From positions 1 to 64,000 of the forward strand of contig JAHJME010000007.1 of assembly GCA_018821435.1 (NCBI GenBank): a DNA stretch of 64,000 bases, read 5' to 3'. The DNA comes from Alphaproteobacteria bacterium (GTDB lineage: Bacteria; Pseudomonadota; Alphaproteobacteria; Caulobacterales; Caulobacteraceae). Positions 9,305 to 16,724 of this stretch are shown here, piece after piece. The notes below the pieces were generated by a model, which had not been told where the DNA came from, searched no databases, and worked only from the letters and a program-made list of their open reading frames with translations. Position numbers and translations under genes: made by a program. How positions within the stretch are numbered: the stretch's first letter is position 1; every line of letters begins with the position of its first letter.

Positions 9305-10444
9305 TCAGCCCTTCCGCACGTAGCGGTGGGGGACGAAGGGGCTGGCGACGACTTCGGCGGGTTGGGCCTTGCCGCGGACGAGGACCTTGAGCTGGGCGCC
9401 GACGGCCTTCAGTTCGGGGGGCACGAAGGCCAGCGCGATGCCGCCCTTCAGCACCGGGGAATAGCCGCCGGAGGTGACGACGCCGACCACCACGCCCTTC
9501 AGGTCGGCGACTTCGGCGCCTTCGCGGGCCGGGGCGCCTTCGAGGACGCGGAGGCAGACCTTTGTGCGGGCGACGCCTTCGGCCAGTTCCTTGACGATAC
9601 GGCCGGCGCCGGGGAAGTCGCGCTGTTCGCGGCGGTTCTTGTTCACCGCGAAGGTGAGGCCGGCCTCGACCGGGCTGACCGTCTCGTCCAGGTCGTGGCC
9701 GTAGAGCGGCAGGCCGGCCTCCAGGCGCAGGCTGTCGCGGGCGCCCAGGCCGATGGGCTTCACCCGTTCATCCGAGAGCAGCAGGTTCCAGACGCGCACG
9801 GCCTCGGCGGCCGGGACCGAGATCTCGTAGCCGTCCTCGCCGGTGTAGCCGGAGCGGGAGATGATGATGTCGGTGCCGAAGCCCGGCATCGACCGAATGT
9901 CCATGAACACCATGTCGGCGGTGGCGGGGACGTGGGCCTGGACCACGGCGGCCGCTTCGGGCCCCTGGATCGCCATCAGCGCCCGGTCCTCCAGGCGGTG
10001 GATGGTGACCTGGCCGGCCAGCTCGTCGTCGATGACCTTGAAGTCGTTGTCCTTGCAGGCGCCGTTGACCACCACGAACAGGCCGTCGGTGACGCTGCCA
10101 TCGGGGGCGGTCGGGCGGCCGGCCATCAGGTCGTCGACGATGCCGCCCTTTTTATTGAGCAGGACGGAATACTTCTGCTTGCCGGGCTTCAGGCCGATGT
10201 AGTCGCCGGGGACCACTTCCTCGAAGGCCGAGAGGGGCGACACGCCGACGAGCCGGGCCTGGCCCATGTGGCTGACGTCGAACAGCCCGGCGTGCTCGCG
10301 GGTCCAGAGGTGTTCCTTCATCACGCCGTCCGGGTATTGGACGGGCATGGTGTAGCCGGCGAACTCGACCATCCGGGCGCCCAGGGCGATGTGCGCGTCG
10401 GTGAGGGGCGTGGTCTTCAGGTCGGCGGAATCGGTGGCGGACAC
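9305..10444 (-). CDS. gcvT: Aminomethyltransferase (glycine cleavage T protein)
   Basis: T-protein (379 aa) transfers the methylene group from aminomethyl-GcvH to tetrahydrofolate and releases ammonia. Recognisable parts are [42 protein letters not shown] and the C-terminal barrel domain ([20 protein letters not shown]). The start is GTG with CGAGG upstream. It is the first cistron of the gcv operon, 55 bp downstream of the glycine riboswitch. Confidence 0.97.
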   Translation of the reverse strand: MSATDSADLKTTPLTDAHIALGARMVEFAGYTMPVQYPDGVMKEHLWTREHAGLFDVSHMGQARLVGVSPLSAFEEVVPGDYIGLKPGKQKYSVLLNKKGGIVDDLMAGRPTAPDGSVTDGLFVVVNGACKDNDFKVIDDELAGQVTIHRLEDRALMAIQGPEAAAVVQAHVPATADMVFMDIRSMPGFGTDIIISRSGYTGEDGYEISVPAAEAVRVWNLLLSDERVKPIGLGARDSLRLEAGLPLYGHDLDETVSPVEAGLTFAVNKNRREQRDFPGAGRIVKELAEGVARTKVCLRVLEGAPAREGAEVADLKGVVVGVVTSGGYSPVLKGGIALAFVPPELKAVGAQLKVLVRGKAQPAEVVASPFVPHRYVRKG

Positions 10445-10499
10445 GGGGTACCTCGGCTGACGATGCGGCGCTCGGCGAGACGGAGTCTCGACGTCACAC

Positions 10500-10712
10500 G
10501 CCCCCGCTGTCCTTGAAGCCTGAGAGATTTCGGAGCGCCGGTGGTCGGCGATCCCCTGCTCCTTCGGCGCCCGACCCCGCTAGGTGCGAAGACGGAACTT
10601 TCCAGCGTTCATCAGCCCGCGCGGTCCTTTTGCCTGAGCGTTTCCGGGGCGGTTGCGCCTTCGGCTCTCCCGCCGACGCCTGGGGGCGAAGGTGGAGTCT
10701 CTCCCGCGAGAG
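10500..10712 (-). promoter_or_regulatory. Tandem glycine riboswitch controlling gcvT-gcvH-gcvPA-gcvPB
   Basis: Read on the minus strand, the leader has two glycine aptamers. Aptamer 1 has GCGGGAGAG, CCGAAGGCGCAA, GGAAACGCTCAGGCAAAAGG and ACCGC. Aptamer 2 has CTGGAAAG, GCGCCGAAGGAGCA, AATCTCTCAGG and AAGGACAGCGGGG. These are the standard conserved blocks of the gcvT motif, in the right order and spacing. Tandem glycine aptamers are normally activating. Aptamer 1 appears to have an enlarged P2-type arm carrying a second GGCGGGAGAG block. The end lies 55 bp before gcvT. Confidence 0.95.
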
Positions 10713-10900
10713 TTGGGTCGGTTGTGGTGGAGGGGTGTGGGGGAGTCAATGGGGAGGTGGGGGACTTTGGGCACCCTTCGAACAGCGGCAGTATCGGGGC
10801 CCAGATAGTTCCAACGTAACGCTGTTGCGACATAGGTGCGCCTCAGCCTAGCGTCTTTAAGTGAACATTGCCGCGCGAACCTACTTTTAACCAGAGGTCT

Positions 10901-10918
10901 GTTGACATATATGCCAAC
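10901..10918. promoter_or_regulatory. Palindrome over the start of the three-gene cassette, possible operator
   Basis: GTTGACATATATGCCAAC is an 18 bp palindrome with one mismatched pair (GTTGnCATATATGnCAAC) that includes the proposed start codon at 10911. The cassette encodes its own Xre-type regulator, so an autoregulatory operator is a reasonable guess, unproven. Confidence 0.4.
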
Positions 10919-11405
10919 ACTCGCGGAACTGGATGACGGAGGGGAGCTTTATAAGCTCGACCCCGAACTCCCGAGCGGGCGGCAACCCGAGCGCCTGTTC
11001 TACGCGTCTGAGCGATTGATGAAGTGGCTGACCGAGCGGCTACCGAAGGAAATTTCCCAATGGGGTGTTGAAAGCACGCCAGAGGAGCAGGTGGCAGCCC
11101 TGTTGGAAGACTTTTGTGGTGGCGGTGAACTCGCCGTCGGGCCTCGATTTCATATCCTGTACCCCGGCAAAGATGGGGTGTGGGAATTGAAGTCGCCTGA
11201 CGCGCGCATTTTTGGGTGGTTCGTGCACCGTGACTGTTTCGTAGGTTACGTAGGAGACACTGCCGAGCGAGTTAAGAAGTACGGACTGTACGCAGGGTAC
11301 GTTGGCGAGACTATCAGGTTTCGCGACCAGCTCCCTCTCGATCCGCCAAAATTCATTGCCGACGAGGACCCGCATGCCGTCGTTTCAGCTTACTATTACC
11401 CCTAG
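10911..11405 (+). CDS. Hypothetical protein, possible RelE/HigB-like toxin of a TA-type pair
   Basis: A 164-aa protein I cannot name firmly. The C-terminal half (about 80-150: VWELKSPDARIFGWFVHRDC, then a basic stretch VKKYG) has the feel of the RelE/HigB (Gp49-like) fold, where an ELKS/ELR strand is followed by aromatic strands. The N-terminal half is extra and helical. The gene after it encodes a helix-turn-helix protein overlapping by 32 bp, the usual toxin-first order of HigBA pairs. GTG at 10836 would add 25 residues; I prefer ATG at 10911, with AGAGG upstream. Base composition is less GC-rich than the flanks, suggesting transfer. Confidence 0.6.
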   Translation: MPTLAELDDGGELYKLDPELPSGRQPERLFYASERLMKWLTERLPKEISQWGVESTPEEQVAALLEDFCGGGELAVGPRFHILYPGKDGVWELKSPDARIFGWFVHRDCFVGYVGDTAERVKKYGLYAGYVGETIRFRDQLPLDPPKFIADEDPHAVVSAYYYP

Positions 11406-11763
11406 CCGGCGCGCGGCCGCTCGTCACATCAACAATGTCCGCCGTTCCCTTCAGAAGGCGTTCGCGCGTGAGGCGGCAGAGGGCTTAACCCAGTCAGAGA
11501 TTGCGCGGCGCTTGGATGTGCATCGCTCGGTTATCAATAAGGAGCTCCGTGGCGCGAAGGACATTACCCATGGGCGTGTTGGCGAGTTGGCCTATGCGAT
11601 GGGGTATGAACCGCATTTCGAGCTCCGGAAGGTTCAAGCTCAACCGGGCGTCAATATGGTGGTTGAGCTTTCTCGATTGCCGACCGCTACGGCTTCGTCG
11701 CCAACTTGGCCGACGGCTGGGGCGACGGTTGTGTTTCAACGGGTGTTAAAGGCAGTAGCCTGA
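11374..11763 (+). CDS. Xre/Cro-type helix-turn-helix regulator, possible antitoxin
   Basis: A 129-aa protein with a clear Xre-type DNA-binding domain at about 25-80: GLTQSEIARRLDVHRSVINK carries the Q-S-E-I-A-x-x-L signature of helices 2-3. The N-terminus is basic (SRRAAARHINNVRRSL). The C-terminal tail after residue 90 is unique. The start overlaps the preceding gene by 32 bp and the stop overlaps the next gene (TGATG), so all three are translationally coupled. Likely an antitoxin or regulator of the cassette; the upstream palindrome may be its site. Confidence 0.75.
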   Translation: MPSFQLTITPSRRAAARHINNVRRSLQKAFAREAAEGLTQSEIARRLDVHRSVINKELRGAKDITHGRVGELAYAMGYEPHFELRKVQAQPGVNMVVELSRLPTATASSPTWPTAGATVVFQRVLKAVA

Positions 11764-12284
11764 TGAGCCTTCCGCCTGATCCGCCCGACTATGATCATCC
11801 GATTGGTCACTCGATATTTTCTGAGGATATTCGCCATGAGTACGATGGAAAATCGTCACTAATTGGAGTTATCCCAGGGAAGATTATTGTTCCCCAGTTC
11901 CCGGCAGTCGTGCCTAAATTTGGGATATCGGTAAATTATCGTCAGCCCCCAAGCTTTCCCCGCGGGCCTGTCACTATTCGTGTGCTCTGGGAACCTGAAG
12001 AAACAAGCGAGCGAGTGATCTTGGTTGAGACGACGCTCGACCTGAACCAGGTTGAGGGGGAAGAGCGTGCAGGAGACTGGTTGGCAGCCAGCGCTCAGAT
12101 GGTCATATCACCGCTTCAGCTTGCCAGCCCCGGAACACTGCGCGTGCGAGCGTATCGGGAAGGATCGCCTACTCTCCGCATGGGGGGTATCGCGTTTGAA
12201 CGGGGTTCGCTGCCGACTCCTGGGACGCCGCCAATCACCATCCATCCTCTCCTTCCCACACAGCCGGCGTTAATCAAGGGCTAG
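11763..12284 (+). CDS. DUF6941-like protein of unknown function
   Basis: A 173-aa protein with no signal peptide or membrane segment. The stretch SEDIRHEYDGKSSLIGVIPGKIIVPQFP followed by PKFGISVNYR fits my recollection of the DUF6941 family, whose members have a D-x-R-x-E-x-x-G-K-x-S-L-x-G motif, are predicted beta-rich, and often occur next to regulators or in phage-like islands. Function is unknown. It shares a TGATG junction with the regulator gene and is the last gene of the cassette. Codon use is more AT-rich than the surrounding core genes, as for its two partners. Confidence 0.6.
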   Translation: MSLPPDPPDYDHPIGHSIFSEDIRHEYDGKSSLIGVIPGKIIVPQFPAVVPKFGISVNYRQPPSFPRGPVTIRVLWEPEETSERVILVETTLDLNQVEGEERAGDWLAASAQMVISPLQLASPGTLRVRAYREGSPTLRMGGIAFERGSLPTPGTPPITIHPLLPTQPALIKG

Positions 12285-12409
12285 CGGGCGGCCTACTGGA
12301 CTGCGCGCGCGATTGACACAGTTCGGTGACGTTGGCGGCGGCCCCACCGCAGCGTGCCAGCCTCTTCCGCTTCCTCAAGGACGGCGCGGGCGCGCCGCCG
12401 CTGGGGCGG

Positions 12410-12428
12410 TTGGGCGCGGGGCGCCCAA
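12410..12428 (+). terminator. Strong GC hairpin after the three-gene cassette
   Basis: TTGGGCGC and GCGCCCAA form a perfect 8 bp stem with a GGG loop, 126 bp after the last stop of the cassette. There is no T-run. It may be a terminator or part of the repeat-rich spacer at 12.3-12.75 kb. Outside this hairpin and the nested palindrome at 12515-12732, I see nothing in that spacer. Confidence 0.3.
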
Positions 12429-12514
12429 TCCTTGACCAAGCTCCAACCATCCTGGCAGGGGCTGACCGTGGCCTTCAGGGTGGGGTGTGTCCTGGCGGAC
12501 GCGTCCCTGACTTT

Positions 12515-12732
12515 TACCTCCCCCGCGAAGCGGCGGGAGGGGGACCGCGCGCCGAGGGCGGCGTGAGCCGGCCGTAGAGCGTGGGGTGGAGGGGGCGAGC
12601 CTCAGGCTCTGGGGTTCGACCGGGCGGTCTTGAAGGCTGTTGAGGAGGCTCGCCCCCTCCACCACCCGCTCTTCGCCTACGGCTCGGCGGGCGGTCCCCC
12701 TCCCGCCATTGCTGCCGCAATGGGGGAGGTAA
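12515..12732. repeat. Nested long palindromic element (about 90 bp arms)
   Basis: The left arm (12515-12606) and right arm (12645-12732) are imperfect inverted copies of each other. Outer parts are TACCTCCCCC against GGGGGAGGTA, then GGCGGGAGGGGGACCGC against its complement, then GTGGAGGGGGCGAGCCT against AGGCTCGCCCCCTCCAC. Each outer part itself folds into a small hairpin. Together they form a compound REP/BIME-like structure. A third, single arm lies at 13138-13206. Confidence 0.75.
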
Positions 12733-12755
12733 GGGGGGCGTTGGAGGGGAGGGCT

Positions 12756-13121
12756 TCAGGTTTGGCGGCGCCGTTGCTCGGCGCGGACCAGGATGGTGTC
12801 CACGACCCAGCCAAGGTCGCGGTAGACCTCTGAGGCGGGGATGCGCAGCGTGGCGATGCCTTGGGATTCCAGCCAGGCGTCGCGGGCGGCGTCCTTGCGG
12901 CGGGCGTCGTCGTCCCAGTGGGTTCGGCCATCGACCTCGACGGCGAGGCGGGCTGAGGGACAATAGAAATCCAGGATGATCGTGCCGACGGGATGTTGGC
13001 GACGGAAGGTGGGGCGATCCGGGGTGCGGCCGCGCAGACGGGTCCAGAGGATGACCTCGGGGCCGGTCATGGTTTTGCGGAGGGCGCGGGCGCGAGCGGT
13101 GATGAGGGTGCGGTGTTTCAT
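12756..13121 (-). CDS. DUF559 domain protein (restriction-endonuclease-like fold)
   Basis: A 121-aa protein with the layout of the DUF559 / very-short-patch-repair-like family: N-terminal basic helix ARALRKTMTGPEVILWTRLR, then FRRQHPVGTIILDFYCPSARLAVEVDG. The D in ILDFYC and the E-V-D of VEVDG fit the PD-(D/E)xK catalytic core. A C-terminal segment RDAWLESQGIATLRIPASEV follows. DNA cleavage is not shown for most members. It stands alone between two repeat arms (12645-12732 and 13138-13206), so the gene may have been bracketed or moved with the repeats. Confidence 0.85.
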   Translation of the reverse strand: MKHRTLITARARALRKTMTGPEVILWTRLRGRTPDRPTFRRQHPVGTIILDFYCPSARLAVEVDGRTHWDDDARRKDAARDAWLESQGIATLRIPASEVYRDLGWVVDTILVRAEQRRRQT

Positions 13122-13137
13122 GCTGTGCCGGCCCTTG

Positions 13138-13206
13138 CCCTCTCCACCACGCCCTCTTCGGGGCGCGGTCCCCCTCCCGCCGTCGCTGCCGCGACGGGGG
13201 AGGTAA
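13138..13206. repeat. Single arm of the GGTCCCCCTCCCGCC repeat
   Basis: The sequence CCTCTCCACCA...GCGGTCCCCCTCCCGCC...GGGGGAGGTAA matches the right arm of the nested palindrome at 12645-12732 almost base for base, including the internal small hairpin (CGTCGCTGCCGCGACG here). It starts 16 bp upstream of the DUF559 gene start. Confidence 0.7.
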
Positions 13207-13328
13207 GATCATATGTTCTTCTTTTGTTCTTGACAAATGCGCGGGAATTTGGGAGGGTTCAGTCAGCGTTGATTGGTGCGTCTTGAGGGCGGCCGGCGCG
13301 GCATTCCGAACATTTCGAGAGATTTGCG

Positions 13329-14111
13329 ATGGCTGAGGATCAGGGTCCTGTGGCGGCGTTGGCGCGTGGGCGTGGCGGCGGCGGCGGCGGCAAGGGGAAG
13401 CCGAAGACGCCGGTGCGGTATTCGGCGCAGCTGGCGGTGCGGCTGTGTCGGCGGCTGGCGCGGGGCGAACTTTTGTATCAGATCGCCCGGAGCCGGGGGA
13501 TGCCGACGCCGGAGGCGGTGGCCAAGTGGGCGCGGGACAAGCCGGACTTCGCCGAGGCGCTGCTGGTGGCGCGGCGGGCCGGCGGGCGGCCGGCGGGGAC
13601 GCGGGGGCCGGCGTTCACCCATTCCGACGCCGTGGACGCGGAGATCTTCGAGCGGCTGTGCGAGGGGGAGAGCCTGACGGCCATCGGGCGCGACCCGACG
13701 ATGCCCAGCCTGTCGACGATCTTCTATTGGCGCCGGCGGCGGCCCGCGTTCGAGGAGATGGTGCAGCGGGGCATGCGGATCCGGGCCGAGGTGGTGTCCG
13801 ACGAGGGCTGGGAGATGGCCTGCGCGGCGACGCCGGAGACGGCGTACCTGACGCAGGTGAAGCTGAACCACCTGCGCTGGATGGCGGGGGTGATGGCGCC
13901 CCGGGTGTTCCGCCTGAAGATGGTGGAGCCGATCAAGGGGCCGGAGGAGGTGAAGACCCTGTTCCGGCACTTCGGGGTGGAGGTGGACCCGGAGACCGGG
14001 GCGAAGATGGTGGTGGCGTGGTGCCCGAACCCGGAGACCGACGCGGTGGAGCGGGAGGACACGCCGGGGTGGCGGCCGCCGGCGGGGTATGTGCGCTTGC
14101 CCGGCGGGTGA
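13329..14111 (+). CDS. Terminase small subunit-like protein (orphan, phage-derived)
   Basis: A 260-aa protein resembling small terminase subunits of the Sf6 type, which bind phage DNA for packaging. After a Gly-rich basic start (1-35) it has two similar helix-turn-helix units: RLCRRLARGELLYQIARSRG (about 40-60, then a W-x-R-D-K-P-D-F block) and IFERLCEGESLTAIGRDPTM (about 103-122, then IFYWRRRRPAFEEM). No large terminase, portal or capsid gene is nearby, so this is a prophage relic or a domesticated DNA-binding protein. Confidence 0.75.
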   Translation: MAEDQGPVAALARGRGGGGGGKGKPKTPVRYSAQLAVRLCRRLARGELLYQIARSRGMPTPEAVAKWARDKPDFAEALLVARRAGGRPAGTRGPAFTHSDAVDAEIFERLCEGESLTAIGRDPTMPSLSTIFYWRRRRPAFEEMVQRGMRIRAEVVSDEGWEMACAATPETAYLTQVKLNHLRWMAGVMAPRVFRLKMVEPIKGPEEVKTLFRHFGVEVDPETGAKMVVAWCPNPETDAVEREDTPGWRPPAGYVRLPGG

Positions 14112-14182
14112 GCGGGGCTGTGCGGTGGGCGGTCTTTGCGATGGGCGCGCGTTGCAGTGGGCGCCTGGGGCGGCGCCGGCGC

Positions 14183-15514
14183 TCAGGACGTGTGCGCCAG
14201 CGGCGGCTGGATCGAGACCAGCAGCCCGCCGTCGGCGGCGTTGACGATGGCCAGGTCGCCGCCGAACCGGCGCAGGAGCCTGGCGGCAGTGGGCACGCCC
14301 AGGCCGAAGCCCGCCGTGTTGCGGGCGCGGGCCTTGTCGGCGCGGAAGAACGGCTCGAAGACGTGGGCCAGGTCCTCCGGGGCCATGCCGGGGCCGTGGT
14401 CGCGGACGTCGATGCGCACAGGCCCGCGACCGGTGGCGACCAGCTCGACCTCGGCGCCGCCGCCGTGGCGCACGGCGTTCTCCACCAGGCTGACCAGGGC
14501 TTCGCGCAGGGCGGTGCGGTGGGCCTGGACGGTGAGGGTCTTGGGGCCCCGGTAGCGGGCGGTGCGACCCCAGCGCTGCAGCACCTCCTGGATCAGGCGC
14601 GGCAGGTCGGTGGCCTCGACCTCGCTGTGCTGGTGGGCCGCCTGGAGGTAGGCGTTCAGCGACTTCAGCAGGTCGTTCAGCTCGGTGATGTTGGTGACGA
14701 GCATGTCGCGGGCGTCGTCGGGCTCCACGAACTCGGCGGCGAGCTGGAGCCGGGTGAGCGGGGTGCGCATGTCGTGGCTGATCGCCTGCATGATGCTGCG
14801 CTGGTCCTCGAGCAGGCCGGAGATGCGGTCCTGCATCTCGTTGAAGACGGCGCTCAGCTGGCGCAGTTCGGCGGGGCCTTCGATGGCGACCGGCCCGTGC
14901 GGCTGGCGGCCCAGGCGCGAGGCCGCGTCGGTGAGGCGGCGCAGGGGCCGGCCGAGGTGGCGCAGGATCAGGAACGAGCCGGCGAGGCAGAGGGCGGCGG
15001 ACAGGGCGGCCAGCAGGGCGATGTGGCCGCCGGCGGGCCAGAACCGCTCCTGGGCCGTGGACTGGAAGCTGAGCCACTGGCCGTCGTCCAGCCGCATGAC
15101 GCCGTGCAGCGCCGTGCCGCCCGCCGGGTCGGACCGGGTCCATAGGGTCAGGTCGGAGCGGCCGAGCTGCGGCTCCCAGCGCACGATGGCGCCGCGGATG
15201 GCGTCGGCGTCGGCGCCGGCCGGCTGGACGGCGGGCCGGGCGGGGTCGATCCGCGCCTTGAGGTAGCTGGTGGTCATGGTGGCGCCGGCGTCGCCGCCGG
15301 TGGTCCGGGCCAGCTGGTGGGTGCGGGCGCTGACGACCAGCAGCTCGGCGACCCGGCGGGCGTGGTCTTCGCGCAGGGTCTCGCGCTGGATGATCGCGAC
15401 GCCACCCAGGCTGACCAGCAGCTGCAGGGCCAGGATGCCGGCCACCACGAGGGCGGAGCGCTCGACGAGGCCCACGCCGAAGGCGGGGCGGCGGGCGGCG
15501 GGTGTGGGCGGCAT
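14183..15514 (-). CDS. Sensor histidine kinase with HAMP domain (orphan)
   Basis: A 443-aa membrane sensor kinase. N-terminal membrane helix (about 18-40), periplasmic domain (about 40-150), second helix (ALLAALSAALCLAGSFLIL), HAMP linker (RPLRRLTDAASRLG), H-box ISHDMRTPLTRLQLA with the phospho-histidine, N-box ENAVRHGG, G-boxes DHGPGMAP and GFGLGVPTAARLL. I chose ATG at 15514; an upstream start would add 35 polar residues before the membrane helix. No response regulator gene is adjacent, so its partner is elsewhere. Confidence 0.93.
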   Translation of the reverse strand: MPPTPAARRPAFGVGLVERSALVVAGILALQLLVSLGGVAIIQRETLREDHARRVAELLVVSARTHQLARTTGGDAGATMTTSYLKARIDPARPAVQPAGADADAIRGAIVRWEPQLGRSDLTLWTRSDPAGGTALHGVMRLDDGQWLSFQSTAQERFWPAGGHIALLAALSAALCLAGSFLILRHLGRPLRRLTDAASRLGRQPHGPVAIEGPAELRQLSAVFNEMQDRISGLLEDQRSIMQAISHDMRTPLTRLQLAAEFVEPDDARDMLVTNITELNDLLKSLNAYLQAAHQHSEVEATDLPRLIQEVLQRWGRTARYRGPKTLTVQAHRTALREALVSLVENAVRHGGGAEVELVATGRGPVRIDVRDHGPGMAPEDLAHVFEPFFRADKARARNTAGFGLGVPTAARLLRRFGGDLAIVNAADGGLLVSIQPPLAHTS

Positions 15515-15605
15515 GGAGGTCGATCCGACAGTGGCGGCCCGATTTTGCCGCCTGGGGGTCGCCGGGTCGTGTGACAAATCATGTCGGCGGGCGTAACTCC
15601 CCCGG

Positions 15606-15935
15606 ATGGCGCGATCCAAGCAACGGCCCGAGTTCGAGATCGAGGTCGGCGGGGAGCCCTATGTCTGGCGCCTTCAGCGCCTGCCCCAGTGGTCCAGCGA
15701 CGCGATGGAATTCCGCGGCAAGGCGATCGCCGTGCGGCACCGGGACGGGCAGCGCGAGGCGTTGCTGGAGTTTCCGGCCGGGGCGCAGCCGAAGTTTGGC
15801 GCTCCGCAACTGAAGCCCGCGCAGATCCCGCCGGAGCTGGTGGCGACGGGCATCGCCTCGGCCATCGCGGCGGGATGGGACCCGCTGTCGCGCGGCAAGA
15901 CGGTGACCATCGTCGTGGATGCGACCGGCGGCTGA
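15606..15935 (+). CDS. Hypothetical protein, 109 aa
   Basis: Small soluble protein with no family I recognise. It begins with a basic stretch (MARSKQRPEFEIEVGGEPYVW), is mostly predicted beta strand to about residue 60 and ends TVTIVVDATGG. Codon use matches the core genome. It lies upstream of two other plus-strand genes for a periplasmic protein and a hydrolase; the 40 bp gap suggests possible co-transcription. Confidence 0.65.
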   Translation: MARSKQRPEFEIEVGGEPYVWRLQRLPQWSSDAMEFRGKAIAVRHRDGQREALLEFPAGAQPKFGAPQLKPAQIPPELVATGIASAIAAGWDPLSRGKTVTIVVDATGG

Positions 15936-15975
15936 GGCCGCATTCTGGACACCCTTGGCCGGTTGCCTGAAGGCG

Positions 15976-16692
15976 ATGTGGATGCGGATGAAGACGATTC
16001 TGTTGGCCGTGATCGCGCTGCTGGCGGCGGCGAGCGCGGCGCAGGCGCAGTACGCGCCGGAGGCGGTGCGGGTGATGGAGCGCGCGCGGGCGGCGTCGGG
16101 CGGCAAGGCCTGGGCGCGGGTCGCGGGGCTGCACGAGATCGGGACCGAGGGCGGGTTCCGCTATGAGCGATGGGCCGACCCGCTGCGGTTCGGGATCCGC
16201 ACCGACATCGGCACGCCGGCGGGGCGGGTGGTGCGCGGCTATAACGGCGCCGGCGCCTGGAGCCTGCATCCCTCGAGCGTGAACGTGGCGGCGGAGCCTC
16301 AGCCGGACATGGGCCAGGCGCGGGCCGAGGCCTATGTGGCGGGCTATGGCTATTACTTCCGCAGCCGCTTCGACGCGCGGGCCAGCTATGTCGGCGTCCG
16401 CCAGGCCGAGGGCCGGTCGTTCGAGGTGGTGCGCGCGCACCCCAACGGCGGCGAGGCCCGGGAGCTGTGGTTCGACCGCAAGACCGGCCTGCTGGGCCGC
16501 ATCGTCGCGCCGGGGGCCAAGGCGCCGCTGACGGTGGAGGTGAGCGACCACCGGCGCGTGGGCGGGGTGATGGTCCCGTTCCGGTTCGTGACCTTCGGCG
16601 GCGGGCTGGCCAAGCCGGTGGAGCGGGTGCTGGAGTCGGTGGACTTCAAGCCGCTGGACCGCGCGATGTTCAGCCTGCCGCGGCCGAAGTAG
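15976..16692 (+). CDS. Hypothetical periplasmic protein with signal peptide
   Basis: A 238-aa protein starting with a classic signal peptide (MKTILLAVIALLAAASAAQA, cleavage after AQA). The mature part begins APEAVRVMERARAASGGKAWARVAGLHEIG, a pattern common in periplasmic proteins with a LolA/LolB-like half-barrel and in N-terminal parts of retropepsin-like proteins. No catalytic motif is visible. Three in-frame ATGs (15976, 15982, 15988) could start it. It precedes an alpha/beta hydrolase gene by 32 bp. Confidence 0.75.
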   Translation: MWMRMKTILLAVIALLAAASAAQAQYAPEAVRVMERARAASGGKAWARVAGLHEIGTEGGFRYERWADPLRFGIRTDIGTPAGRVVRGYNGAGAWSLHPSSVNVAAEPQPDMGQARAEAYVAGYGYYFRSRFDARASYVGVRQAEGRSFEVVRAHPNGGEARELWFDRKTGLLGRIVAPGAKAPLTVEVSDHRRVGGVMVPFRFVTFGGGLAKPVERVLESVDFKPLDRAMFSLPRPK

Positions 16693-16724
16693 CGCCGGAC
16701 GGCCAAGGCCTCTACGGAGAAGGC

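Noticed and set aside
10836..10911. Longer GTG start for the first cassette gene
   Set aside because: The added 25 residues lack a ribosome binding site and the ATG at 10911 is better placed, though not proven.
12326..12577. Small open frames between the cassette and the DUF559 gene
   Set aside because: They follow the arms of the compound palindrome and have no ribosome binding site or protein-like composition.
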